Shown here one piece after another: positions 42,785-51,426 of a stretch of DNA of 64,000 nt (its first letter is position 1; the number at the start of each line of letters is the position of its first letter). The translations under genes were made by a program, and so were the position numbers. Under the pieces are notes generated by a model. It saw nothing but the letters and a program-made list of their open reading frames with translations. It was not told where the DNA came from and searched no databases. Source of the DNA: BNXB01 sp031556375 (lineage in GTDB: Bacteria; Bacteroidota; Bacteroidia; Bacteroidales; Azobacteroidaceae); assembly GCA_031556375.1 (NCBI GenBank), contig JAVBTA010000004.1, positions 62,001 to 126,000 of the forward strand, given 5' to 3'.

Positions 42785-45466
42785 TTAGAATAATTTCATC
42801 TGTCCGGTTATCTCATCCAGAATATCAGAGTCGGTTTTATCATCTTCCGGTTCAATATCTATCTCCTGGGATACTTCAGGAGTCTCTTCCACTTCCGGAA
42901 AACGCGTCGGTTCCAATTCATTGATCATTTCTATTTCATACGTAGTAATCCGTTTTCCCTTAGCTTTGAAACTCTTAACTCCGATAAATTCATCCACATC
43001 GATGACAAGAGCCTCCCGGAAACTATCATGGCCTCCAAAAACAACTTCAATTCTCGGGAACACGGTATCCATCAGCAAAATCAATTTTGAATCCTGATTT
43101 TCGCCCATGAAATTCTGTTTTTTGCCGTTGCCTTCGAATGTAAAACGCTTCAAATAAGGACTTCCCTGTTGTTCCGCATCAAATAAAGCAGCAGACCAGA
43201 CCTTATTCTGATTATATTTTTCAATCACCAGGATATTGTCTTCGTAATGATTACCCGAATCAAAATTAGTAGTATAGAAATCGCCATTCTTATGAACAAC
43301 CAGAATCAGATCATCCGCAAAAAATTCTCCAAGATACTCTCCTCTACCATCATAATTGATTCTTAAAACATCACGATCGAACCATACCTGGCGTCCTCCA
43401 AGTGTGGAACCACCTTTTTGCTTCAGTGATATTTTATGAACCTCCGCCTTTGTCAGGATATTTCCCATCGACTGACGGCCTTTAATCGCAATCTCACTGA
43501 AATTCTTATCAAAAACAAGCAATTTCTGACGTGGTTTAGGCTTGAGGATAACCTTGATTGTTTCCGCTTCTCCGTTCGGATTCGCGGAGAAATAAACAAT
43601 ACGGCTTCCGGCTGTCCCCTGAGTCAGATCATATTCTTTATCACGTGTCACACCCGTTACCGCAAACCGCTTGATATAGTGAGGAGCCAGTTTTCCATCC
43701 CGGTAGATCACATTGTATATTGTCCGGTTATCATTACGTTTGAAAACGTTGAGGTACAGTATATTTTTGCCTACAAACATTTTCTCAGTAACTTTCACCA
43801 CTTTATATTTTCCGTCTTTAAAGAAAATAATGATATCATCAATATCCGAACAGTTGCAGATATACTCATCTTTTTTCAATCCATAACCAATGAATCCTTC
43901 TTCACGGTTGATATATAACTTTTCATTCGCCTCAACCACCTTTGCAGCCTCGATAGTATCGAAGTTCCTCAATTCGGTTTTCCGCGGATGCTCTTTCCCG
44001 TATTTTTCTTTAAGATTAGCAAACCAATCGATCGTATATTCGACGATATGTTCAAGATTATAGATGATTTTTTCTATCTGATCTTTATAACCGGCGATCA
44101 AATCTTCGGCTTTATCCTTATTAAATTTCAGGATACGTCCCATTTTGATCTCAAGTAAGCGGACAATATCTTCACGATTAATTTCACGGATAAAGTTCGG
44201 CTTGAACGGCTCCAGACGCTTATCTATATGAGCAATAGCCTCATCGATTGTCTTGGCATTTTCAAACTCTTTATCTTTATAGATTCTTTCCTCAATGAAT
44301 ATTTTTTCCAGAGAAGCAAAAAGAAGACTTTCTTCCAGTTCTCCTTTATGGATTTCAAGTTCCAATTTAAGTAAACTCAGCGTGTTGTCTGTACAATGTT
44401 TCAGAACATCCGAAATATTCATGAAATGAGGCTTATTATCCTCAATTATACAGCAGTTCGGAGAGATACTGACTTCACAATCCGTAAACGCATATAAGGC
44501 ATCGATAGTCTTATCTGACGACACTCCGGGGGCCAGGTGAATGAGAATCTCCACATTTTTTGCCGTCATATCATCGACCTTACGTATTTTGATTTTTCCC
44601 CGGTCGTTCGCTTTAAGAATAGACTCTGTAAGCGTAGCTGTTGTCTTACCAAACGGTATTTCCGTGACTGACAATGTTTTATTATCAACCTTATTGATCT
44701 TTGCACGTACTTTTACCGAACCACCACGCTCTCCATCGTTATATTTGCCTACATCGATATATCCACCTGTCTGAAAGTCAGGATAAAGCCTGAATTCCTC
44801 TCCGTTAAGGTAGGCAATCGAAGCATCGAGTAGTTCATTAAAGTTATGAGGAAGCACTTTAGACGAAAGCCCTACCGCGATTCCCTCCACTCCCTGTGCC
44901 AATAACAATGGGAATTTTACAGGTAAAGTAATCGGCTCTTTATTTCTTCCGTCGTACGAAAGTTTCCAGTCTGTAGTCTTTGGGTTGAAGACAACCTCCA
45001 ATGCAAATTTGGAAAGTCTGGCTTCAATATAACGGGGAGCTGCAGCACCATCTCCGGTAAGAATATTCCCCCAGTTTCCCTGGCAATCGACAAGCAGGTC
45101 TTTTTGTCCCAATTGTACCAGAGCATCTCCGATCGAGGCATCCCCGTGCGGGTGAAACTTCATCGTGTCCCCGACAATATTCGCAACCTTATTGTAACGC
45201 CCGTCCTCCAACCTACGCATAGTATGCAGGATACGACGTTGTACTGGCTTCAATCCGTCGTTAATATGAGGTACCGCACGCTCCAGGATTACATAAGATG
45301 CATAATCCAGGAACCAGTTTTGGTACATTCCTGATAATTGATGTTTACTTATTGTATCTGTTTGAGTAGGTACCTTATACTCCGAATGCCCTTCTCCAGG
45401 CAGGTCGACACTCTCAACATTCTCACTTTCAGTATTTTCCGGGACTTTATCTTCTATTTCTTTCAT
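42785..45466 (-). CDS. parC: DNA topoisomerase IV subunit A
   Basis: This 893-residue protein has the breakage-reunion domain. The active tyrosine is Tyr146 in APRYIEARLS, preceded by HPHGDASIGDAL, and FQTGGYIDVGKYNDGERGGS follows. The C-terminal beta-propeller domain is long and has an acidic tail (EPEDDKTDSDILDE). No GyrA-box is evident, which favours ParC over GyrA. With ParE it separates linked daughter chromosomes. The ATG at 45466 is chosen over 45490 because the promoter element TATATTTG overlaps the longer start. Confidence 0.93.
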   Translation of the reverse strand: MKEIEDKVPENTESENVESVDLPGEGHSEYKVPTQTDTISKHQLSGMYQNWFLDYASYVILERAVPHINDGLKPVQRRILHTMRRLEDGRYNKVANIVGDTMKFHPHGDASIGDALVQLGQKDLLVDCQGNWGNILTGDGAAAPRYIEARLSKFALEVVFNPKTTDWKLSYDGRNKEPITLPVKFPLLLAQGVEGIAVGLSSKVLPHNFNELLDASIAYLNGEEFRLYPDFQTGGYIDVGKYNDGERGGSVKVRAKINKVDNKTLSVTEIPFGKTTATLTESILKANDRGKIKIRKVDDMTAKNVEILIHLAPGVSSDKTIDALYAFTDCEVSISPNCCIIEDNKPHFMNISDVLKHCTDNTLSLLKLELEIHKGELEESLLFASLEKIFIEERIYKDKEFENAKTIDEAIAHIDKRLEPFKPNFIREINREDIVRLLEIKMGRILKFNKDKAEDLIAGYKDQIEKIIYNLEHIVEYTIDWFANLKEKYGKEHPRKTELRNFDTIEAAKVVEANEKLYINREEGFIGYGLKKDEYICNCSDIDDIIIFFKDGKYKVVKVTEKMFVGKNILYLNVFKRNDNRTIYNVIYRDGKLAPHYIKRFAVTGVTRDKEYDLTQGTAGSRIVYFSANPNGEAETIKVILKPKPRQKLLVFDKNFSEIAIKGRQSMGNILTKAEVHKISLKQKGGSTLGGRQVWFDRDVLRINYDGRGEYLGEFFADDLILVVHKNGDFYTTNFDSGNHYEDNILVIEKYNQNKVWSAALFDAEQQGSPYLKRFTFEGNGKKQNFMGENQDSKLILLMDTVFPRIEVVFGGHDSFREALVIDVDEFIGVKSFKAKGKRITTYEIEMINELEPTRFPEVEETPEVSQEIDIEPEDDKTDSDILDEITGQMKLF

Positions 45467-45487
45467 GGGATAGTTTTGCTTGACCTG

Positions 45488-45495
45488 CAAATATA
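45488..45495 (-). promoter_or_regulatory. -7 promoter element (TATATTTG) for parC
   Basis: The minus strand shows an exact TAnnTTTG match 21 bases before the ATG at 45466. It lies just beyond the stop codon of the ATPase gene, so parC is not dependent on the operon upstream. Confidence 0.5.
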
Positions 45496-45505
45496 CAAGA
45501 AAAAT

Positions 45506-47173
45506 TCAAATTTTATCTATCTTATTCAACGAACCTGCGTATCCATATTTTTCTAATAAATCACGAAACCGTTCTTCTTTGAATAATTTGATATAAACAT
45601 CTTCAACCTCTTTTTCAAAAATGGCATCCGAAGATAATTCTAATTTCAAGGCTCGTTCAAAATTGACATAAAACTCATCCATATTACCCGCTGTGAAACG
45701 AATTTCAGAAAGAGTAGCGTAATATACCGGATTTTCAGGATCAAACTCGATTGCTTTGTAGGCATCTTTTAGGGCCAATTCAAATTCGCCCAATAACCTA
45801 TAAGCATTGGCTCTCGCATTGTATGCCTCCGGCTCTTGTGGAAAAAAATCAATAAACAGATTACACTCTTTCAACCAATCACTATCAGATAATCTATGAA
45901 CCTCCTTTTTGGCTAAAATGTAATTCTGATAAACGTTCGCACCAATAAATTTATACTCTTCGAATTCTTGTAATGCCTTGTGACCCTCTCCTAATTTAGC
46001 ATAAGTACAGCCTTTAAAATTATGATACCAAGGTGAGTCATTGATTTCAATTGCTTCATTTACTGCCTCTAGAGCATCTACATACCTTTTTTCATCATAA
46101 TATAGGTCTCCTAATTTAAAGTAATACTTACTTTCATTACGATTCAACTTAACAGCTTCTTTTAATAATTCGATAGCTTTGTTTGTATCTATTTCCCTGA
46201 AAGATTCAACATATAGCATTTCTGCTTTCTTGATATTGTTGAATAAATCTCTTTCTTCTTCGCTAAAGTCATCCTTTGTTATTCGATTGAATAATTTCAA
46301 ATAATCTTGTCCAATTAACGATTTATTTATTTTTATATCATCAAAATCATAACCAATTTTAAGTTCTTCACTATATTCCAAATCCCTATCTGAATGTATA
46401 ACAATCGGATCCTGAATATCCTTATTAAATTGTTCTTTGATAAAAGTAAATTGATTATAAAAATATTTGCGCGCTTTTATCTCTTTTTCTTTTTCCTGTG
46501 GTTCTTCCGAATATGGAATCCGGGTTAATACCAATACAATATCTTTATCTATTCCTAATAAATTATTTTCCGGATTTAATATACTTTTTATAACGCGTTG
46601 ACATCCTGTTATATTCTCCTCATTATTAGCAGATAGAAACACAATCTGATCAGATAAGATAGACATTGTCATGCCTGATATTTCAGTAATACCCGTCCTC
46701 GTATCAATTAACAGATAATCCGGATTTAAATCCCGTTTTATCTTTTCTTTTAGATCAAGAAAAAATGGAATCCCTTTGGAATTTTGCTCATAAAACAATT
46801 GAATCCAATTAATCCGAGATAATTTTTCCCAATAATCCTGCTTGTCAATGTTTCCGGCAGGAATAAGAGTAAATGATTTTCCTTCACTTTTCTTCCCTGA
46901 GGACAATTTTGACAAGTCATAGTAATAATCAGACGTAATTTTCTGAATCAGATTGTTATTCTCTGAAAATTCATAAATATAATCAACGATACCAATTTTT
47001 GAATCGCTTGTATTTATATTTTTTTTGAACTTATAATACAATCCAGGAGCCTCTAAGTCAAAATCAAGCATACAAACAGACTTTCCTAACTCCACCAATC
47101 TCTTAGCAATGTTGGACAAGGCCAACGTACGCCCCACCCCTCCTTTGTATGAATAAAACGATACTGTTTTCAT
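45506..47173 (-). CDS. KGGVGR-motif variant AAA/ParA-like ATPase with TPRs
   Basis: This 555-residue protein has an N-terminal SIMIBI-class ATPase domain at about residues 1-300. The deviant Walker A is KGGVGRT (residues 10-16), with Arg15 where ParA/MinD carry Lys. LDFDLEAPG (36-44) and the Walker B-like LLIDTRTG (154-161) follow. The C-terminal half (about 310-535) is a run of tetratricopeptide repeats, including YYFKLGDLYYDEKRYVDALE and PEAYNARANAYRLLGEFELA. It shares a 4-base ATGA overlap with the HTH gene. The family is found in uncharacterised conflict-type loci; TPRs would bind a partner or trigger. ATP hydrolysis remains possible because the signature Lys10 is kept. Confidence 0.85.
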   Translation of the reverse strand: MKTVSFYSYKGGVGRTLALSNIAKRLVELGKSVCMLDFDLEAPGLYYKFKKNINTSDSKIGIVDYIYEFSENNNLIQKITSDYYYDLSKLSSGKKSEGKSFTLIPAGNIDKQDYWEKLSRINWIQLFYEQNSKGIPFFLDLKEKIKRDLNPDYLLIDTRTGITEISGMTMSILSDQIVFLSANNEENITGCQRVIKSILNPENNLLGIDKDIVLVLTRIPYSEEPQEKEKEIKARKYFYNQFTFIKEQFNKDIQDPIVIHSDRDLEYSEELKIGYDFDDIKINKSLIGQDYLKLFNRITKDDFSEEERDLFNNIKKAEMLYVESFREIDTNKAIELLKEAVKLNRNESKYYFKLGDLYYDEKRYVDALEAVNEAIEINDSPWYHNFKGCTYAKLGEGHKALQEFEEYKFIGANVYQNYILAKKEVHRLSDSDWLKECNLFIDFFPQEPEAYNARANAYRLLGEFELALKDAYKAIEFDPENPVYYATLSEIRFTAGNMDEFYVNFERALKLELSSDAIFEKEVEDVYIKLFKEERFRDLLEKYGYAGSLNKIDKI

Positions 47174-47721
47174 AATCCTGAATATCTCACCAACCCATGT
47201 CGTTTTTTTGTTTCCAATAACACTCTTTCTATCAATTCCTCATCCTGAGGAAATAAAAATCCAGACAAACCGGACTCTCTTTCCGATTTTATTATTCTTT
47301 TTCTTAATATCATCTGAACATCCAGAGCTTCCAACAGTTGCAATACACGCTCAAAGCTAGCAGAAAGATAATCTTGTTGTTCATATCGCTGAATTTGCTG
47401 TTCTTGAATGTACATCATTTCGGCAATCTGTTTTTGTGTCAATTTCGATGCAATACGGAAACTCATGATTGCCTTGTTCATATCATCATCTTTCAATGAA
47501 TCGAATTCCAATTCATTCAGCTCTTCAGAAACAAGTCTCTTATATTCAACTAATTCTTTTTCTCCTTTTAACAACAGACGCCGAAAATCCGAAAGTTGCA
47601 ATTGTAATTCAGGAGCAACCTCTCTGGCGTCTCTTATAACAATCTCCAAATCTTGAATATTTTGAGTTAATTCTTTCAATTCTTTGGAAAGTTGAGTATA
47701 TTGTTTTTGATTCTTAATCAT
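47170..47721 (-). CDS. Coiled-coil and Xre-type HTH protein
   Basis: This 183-residue protein is a heptad-rich coiled coil at about residues 1-85 (QYTQLSKELKELTQNIQDLE) followed by an Xre-like helix-turn-helix at about 88-140 (FRIASKLTQKQIAEMMYIQE, then QRYEQQDYLSASFERVLQLL). It most likely binds DNA and represses its own operon while pairing with the DUF6932 protein, as an antitoxin would. It overlaps the genes on both sides by 4 bases, so the three products are made in a coupled way. Confidence 0.85.
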   Translation of the reverse strand: MIKNQKQYTQLSKELKELTQNIQDLEIVIRDAREVAPELQLQLSDFRRLLLKGEKELVEYKRLVSEELNELEFDSLKDDDMNKAIMSFRIASKLTQKQIAEMMYIQEQQIQRYEQQDYLSASFERVLQLLEALDVQMILRKRIIKSERESGLSGFLFPQDEELIERVLLETKKRHGLVRYSGL

Positions 47722-48167
47722 TTTTTATCTAATACTATTTTGAGAATTCCTTTTTTCATCAAATAATCTTGCTTACAAACCTGAAAATAGTCCAACACAG
47801 TCTGTCTATTTCCCCTGCCCGAAAAAGAATGAGCATAATACACTTCCCCTTTGAAATACCGCTTTTGTGTTTCTGAATCCGAATGCAAAAAAGATTCTAA
47901 AGCCCGATGTAAAACATCCTTCTTATCTACACAATCAGCATCATAACACGCATCATAATCAACCGGATTAAGTTTATTAGAAACAAAGCTTCCATCAAGA
48001 TATAGAATATTTACATTACAAGAAATACAGCATTCTATTAACGTCATCAAACCCGACATCAACTTCTTTCTTTTATCACTAAACTGAAGTTTTCCAACTA
48101 CTTCAACAAGTGTTGCTTCATGTATTCCTTCAGGAAGATAGCCGGTATCTAAAAAGTCAGGTATCAA
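47718..48167 (-). CDS. DUF6932 family protein, nucleotidyltransferase-like
   Basis: This 149-residue protein begins IPDFLDTGYLPEGIHEATL, the conserved N-terminus of the DUF6932 family. Its core YLDGSFVSNKLNPVDYDACY has Gly59-Ser60 and acidic Asp70 and Asp72, the GS-x-DxD layout of the nucleotidyltransferase fold. Glu108 in FKGEVYYAH, also conserved as Glu in the family, may supply the third acidic residue. The start is a TTG at 48167; an in-frame stop lies just upstream and the conserved part begins at once, so no ATG start is possible. The family is often paired with an HTH gene. Toxin or nucleotidyl-transferring activity is inferred. Confidence 0.8.
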   Translation of the reverse strand: MIPDFLDTGYLPEGIHEATLVEVVGKLQFSDKRKKLMSGLMTLIECCISCNVNILYLDGSFVSNKLNPVDYDACYDADCVDKKDVLHRALESFLHSDSETQKRYFKGEVYYAHSFSGRGNRQTVLDYFQVCKQDYLMKKGILKIVLDKK

Positions 48168-48207
48168 TAGAAATGTCGTTTATTTTTCTAAATTAATAAT
48201 GTGATGA

Positions 48208-48239
48208 CAAATTTACAAGTAATTTAATTAAAAAACAAA
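48208..48239 (-). promoter_or_regulatory. Near-consensus promoter of the DUF6932 operon
   Basis: On the minus strand TTTG (48239-48236) is separated by 20 bases from TAAATTTG (48215-48208), the spacing of the Bacteroides -33/-7 promoter. It gives a leader of about 35 bases to the TTG start. This is the only promoter in the window where I see both elements at the proper distance. Confidence 0.65.
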
Positions 48240-48261
48240 TACAAAGCAAATTTGTTGTGTA
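48240..48261. promoter_or_regulatory. Imperfect palindrome beside the DUF6932 operon promoter
   Basis: TACAAAGCAAATTTGTTGTGTA-like sequence pairs with its own complement at 18 of 22 positions around a central CAAATTTG. It abuts the -33 element. It is a candidate operator for the HTH protein of the operon, but AT-rich palindromes can arise by chance. Confidence 0.4.
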
Positions 48262-48354
48262 TTTATTTTTTTTAATATCATTAAAATTTTAATTCGGACT
48301 CACTTTACAATATCCGGGTTATTTCTACGTTAAAATAGCTGAGAAAGTTTATTC

Positions 48355-49059
48355 ATGAAGAAAAAAATATACATAATCATCGTCCTGTGTCTCTGTCTCG
48401 GCTCTATTCATGCGCAAAAAATGAAGGTACAGAACCAGCCTTATGGAGATCAGCGGCTTTACCATTTCGGACTCTCCGTAGGGATGAATTTCCAGGATAT
48501 GATTATTAGTAATTCTGGGCATACTAGCGATAATGGAGAAACCTGGTATGCCCAGATTCCCAATTACTCCCCAGGATTTACAGTCGGTATCCTTGCCGAT
48601 ATGTACCTGAACCAATATATGAGTTTGCGTGCAACTCCATCTATTCATTTCGGAGATAAATCTTTTCTTTTTAAAGACGAAAATATAGATGAGCCATACA
48701 AAACGATTGTTCGTTCGAACTATCTCACCCTACCTGTAGACATTAAATTCGCCGCAAGAAGATTAAATAATTATCGTCCATACTTCCTCGCAGGACTTTA
48801 TGCCGCGATGGATTTAGGAAGAAAAAAAGGTGAAGCTTTATTACTAAAACCGATGGATTATGGATTCGAAGTTGGATTCGGGTGTGATTTTTACCTTCCG
48901 ATAGTTAAAGTTTGTCCCGAAATAAAATTTTGTTTCGGTTTGTCCGACATCCTCGAAAAAAACCGTCCTGACCTGACAGACAAAGATCTGATGAAATACA
49001 ATCAGGCTTTGAGCAAAGGAATTTCCAGAATGATTGTGATTACTTTTAATTTTGAATAA
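48355..49059 (+). CDS. porT: PorT-like outer-membrane beta-barrel protein
   Basis: This 234-residue protein has a signal peptide ending GSIHAQ and a barrel whose first strand LYHFGLSVGMNFQDMIISN is close to the PorT/SprT pattern. PorT is an outer-membrane component needed for type IX secretion. That fits the T9SS cargo protein encoded at 22636-25914. It converges on cdsA, and the two coding ends overlap by 14 bases. A general barrel-family assignment is the fallback. Confidence 0.65.
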   Translation: MKKKIYIIIVLCLCLGSIHAQKMKVQNQPYGDQRLYHFGLSVGMNFQDMIISNSGHTSDNGETWYAQIPNYSPGFTVGILADMYLNQYMSLRATPSIHFGDKSFLFKDENIDEPYKTIVRSNYLTLPVDIKFAARRLNNYRPYFLAGLYAAMDLGRKKGEALLLKPMDYGFEVGFGCDFYLPIVKVCPEIKFCFGLSDILEKNRPDLTDKDLMKYNQALSKGISRMIVITFNFE

Positions 49060-49879
49060 ACAACAGGACGTAGAAAAACATCCCGTAGACAGCAAGAAGA
49101 AGGCTGTCGAAACGATCCAGAAAACCTCCGTGTCCAGGAAGGGCATTTCCTGAATCTTTAACATTCAATGTTCTTTTCATAAGCGATTCAACTAAGTCGC
49201 CCCAGGTTCCGAATACAACCACCATCACAGCTATTCCTATCCAGTGATAATACGGGATCTCCGGTTCAAAATGATAAAAAACAAGAGAAGACAACGCTGT
49301 AAGAACAAGCCCTCCAAAGAATCCTTCCCAGGACTTTTTAGGGGAAATACGTTCAAATAAACGATGTTTGCCTATTGTCATGCCAACCAGATAAGCCCCA
49401 GAGTCATTAACCCAGATAAATACAAAAAGTGCCAGTAATAACATCGGGTAATACTGTATCTCCCCGGAACTATCAGATTGAAATGCAAGCAAATTCAACA
49501 GACTCAGTGGAAATGCGATATAGAGTTGACCGAGAAAAGTATATGCCAAATTTTGTAAAGGATCCTCTTTTTTCCGATATAATTCAGACACCAGTACCAC
49601 AACAAGATATACCGGATAAAGAACAAAAACAGCTCTTCCTGCAATGCCTGTAGTATATAAATAAGTCGATACAAACAAAAGAAGCCCCCCCAGAGAATTA
49701 AAATACGGATCGACCGGCACCTTTTTGACAGTCCCGATCAATCTGTAAAATTCATGAAGGCATAATATTATGACTAAAGAAAAAAGTGCAAGAAAAGTGT
49801 AAGAATTAATCAGAATACCAGATGTGATCAGTGCAACATAAATAGCACCTGTAAGGGTTCTTAATAAAAAATTCTTCAT
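49046..49879 (-). CDS. cdsA: Phosphatidate cytidylyltransferase
   Basis: This 277-residue membrane enzyme has about seven hydrophobic segments and the CdsA signature near the C-terminus (SPKKSWEGFFGGL then HGGFLDRFDSLL). It makes CDP-diacylglycerol from phosphatidic acid and CTP, the precursor of membrane phospholipids. A TTG at 49912 extends the frame, but the ATG at 49879 (MKNFLLRTLTG) is the natural start. Confidence 0.92.
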   Translation of the reverse strand: MKNFLLRTLTGAIYVALITSGILINSYTFLALFSLVIILCLHEFYRLIGTVKKVPVDPYFNSLGGLLLFVSTYLYTTGIAGRAVFVLYPVYLVVVLVSELYRKKEDPLQNLAYTFLGQLYIAFPLSLLNLLAFQSDSSGEIQYYPMLLLALFVFIWVNDSGAYLVGMTIGKHRLFERISPKKSWEGFFGGLVLTALSSLVFYHFEPEIPYYHWIGIAVMVVVFGTWGDLVESLMKRTLNVKDSGNALPGHGGFLDRFDSLLLAVYGMFFYVLLFIQN

Positions 49880-49908
49880 CTTTATCTTTCTTTTATTCTT
49901 TTTACTTA

Positions 49909-51354
49909 TCAAACCATTTTATAGAATTCTTCCCATCCTTTACGTGGAGCAGGAGATAATAATTCATTCGCAAACTTATTGTTAGTAATAATCTTCTTTT
50001 TACTATCAAATAAAAGTTTTTCGTTTGTTCTTTGTGCAAGGACTCCCAATGCAAATACCTGGCTTAACGGACCGGCGACGCTGAACGGAGAACGGCATTT
50101 TTCTTCGCCTTTACAAGCCAATAAGAAATTTTTGAAGTGATTAGACGGACTCTTTGGCACTTCCGGTAATTTAGAAGCCATTTCTTTTGCTTTTTCTTCC
50201 GGAATAATCGACAATGTACTTCCATGTGATCCACCCTTGAATATCAAATCTTTAGAATAGATTTCTTTTCCTGGGTTCAATTTCGCCGGTTGTATTTTTC
50301 CTGTTCCTGTAGGAGGGATATTCGGATCGAGTTCGGAAACACCATATCCATCAGGCACAGAAGGAATATTATTTACTCCATCATACCATGTAACATCGAC
50401 TGCCGGCATTTTTCCTCTTTTCGGGAATCTGAATAATATAGTAGACGACATCGGGAAGAAGTATGGATTATGTCCTTCCAGCTTGATAGGATTTACTTCA
50501 TATGGCAATCCCATATCCAGAAATTGGTGAGCAGTATCGAGGATATGTGCTCCCCAATCGCCTAAAGCACCCATTCCATATTCATACCAACAACGCCATT
50601 GACCGTTTACATAATCATGGTTGTAATCATGATAATTAGCAGCTCCTAACCATTTATCCCAATTCAGAGTAGATGGAATTTGTTCCGCAGGAAGGAATCC
50701 TTTCATGTTTACGTCCCAGTTATGCCAACGACGGGGAGAGTTCATGTGAGCTGTGATTGCCGTAACGTCTTTAATGATACCCGCATCGACCCAGGCTTTG
50801 AACTGAAAGTAATTTGCTTCCGAATGTCCTTGGTTACCCATTTGAAGAGCCAACTTAGGGTTCTTCTTTTCAGCCTTCATCAGCAGTTCTATTTCCTGGA
50901 AAGTACGGGCCATTGGCTTTTCTACATAAACGTGCTTGCCCAGATGGATTGCGAGCATTGTAATCGGGAAGTGAGTATGATCGGGTACGCCCACGGAAAC
51001 CGCGTCAATTTGATTTCCCATCTTGTCGAACATCTGACGAAAATCCTGGAAGCGTGGGACATCAGGGAATTTCTCAATTATTTTTTTTGTATGAGGAGCC
51101 CCCATATCCACATCACACAGAGCCACGACATTAACCAATCCAGTGTTATATAAATCATTAGCGATATCAGCCCCTCGAAATCCAATTCCGATGAATGCAA
51201 CATTTACTCTCTCATTAGGACTGGCCAATTTATTAGCCGGTTGAGGCATCTTGCCGGAAGCAGCATTTGTCCAGATGGTTGGCATTGCAACCACGGCAGA
51301 AGCTGCTAATGCCTGTCTGAGAAATTTCCTTCTTGACAATTCATTGTCTTTCAT
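49909..51354 (-). CDS. Gfo/Idh/MocA family oxidoreductase with Tat signal
   Basis: This 481-residue protein has a twin-arginine signal (SRRKFLRQALAASAVVAMPT) and a Rossmann domain (VNVAFIGIGFRGADIANDLY). The EKP motif of the family (GKHVYVEKPMARTFQE) is followed by the C-terminal alpha/beta domain. Tat-exported members in Bacteroidetes act on sugars in the periplasm, with NAD(P) bound before export; some are glycosidases using NAD in a redox-neutral way. The substrate is unknown. It is 29 bases upstream of cdsA. Confidence 0.9.
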   Translation of the reverse strand: MKDNELSRRKFLRQALAASAVVAMPTIWTNAASGKMPQPANKLASPNERVNVAFIGIGFRGADIANDLYNTGLVNVVALCDVDMGAPHTKKIIEKFPDVPRFQDFRQMFDKMGNQIDAVSVGVPDHTHFPITMLAIHLGKHVYVEKPMARTFQEIELLMKAEKKNPKLALQMGNQGHSEANYFQFKAWVDAGIIKDVTAITAHMNSPRRWHNWDVNMKGFLPAEQIPSTLNWDKWLGAANYHDYNHDYVNGQWRCWYEYGMGALGDWGAHILDTAHQFLDMGLPYEVNPIKLEGHNPYFFPMSSTILFRFPKRGKMPAVDVTWYDGVNNIPSVPDGYGVSELDPNIPPTGTGKIQPAKLNPGKEIYSKDLIFKGGSHGSTLSIIPEEKAKEMASKLPEVPKSPSNHFKNFLLACKGEEKCRSPFSVAGPLSQVFALGVLAQRTNEKLLFDSKKKIITNNKFANELLSPAPRKGWEEFYKMV

Positions 51355-51391
51355 GATAAGTTAGTTTATAGTATTATTTAGTTTATTCAGG

Positions 51392-51399
51392 CAAAAATA
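51392..51399 (-). promoter_or_regulatory. -7 promoter element (TATTTTTG) for the oxidoreductase-cdsA pair
   Basis: The minus strand shows an exact TAnnTTTG match 37 bases before the ATG at 51354. Confidence 0.45.
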
Positions 51400-51426
51400 A
51401 CATTATTTTTCGTAAAAAAAAGAATT

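Noticed and set aside
43436..43918. 160-codon plus-strand frame
   Set aside because: It is antisense to parC and has no start context or family resemblance.
40788..48261. Genomic island inserted at tRNA-Leu carrying the DUF6932 operon
   Set aside because: parC and two other core-like genes lie between the tRNA and the operon, no integrase is present, and no repeat of the tRNA 3' end was noticed.
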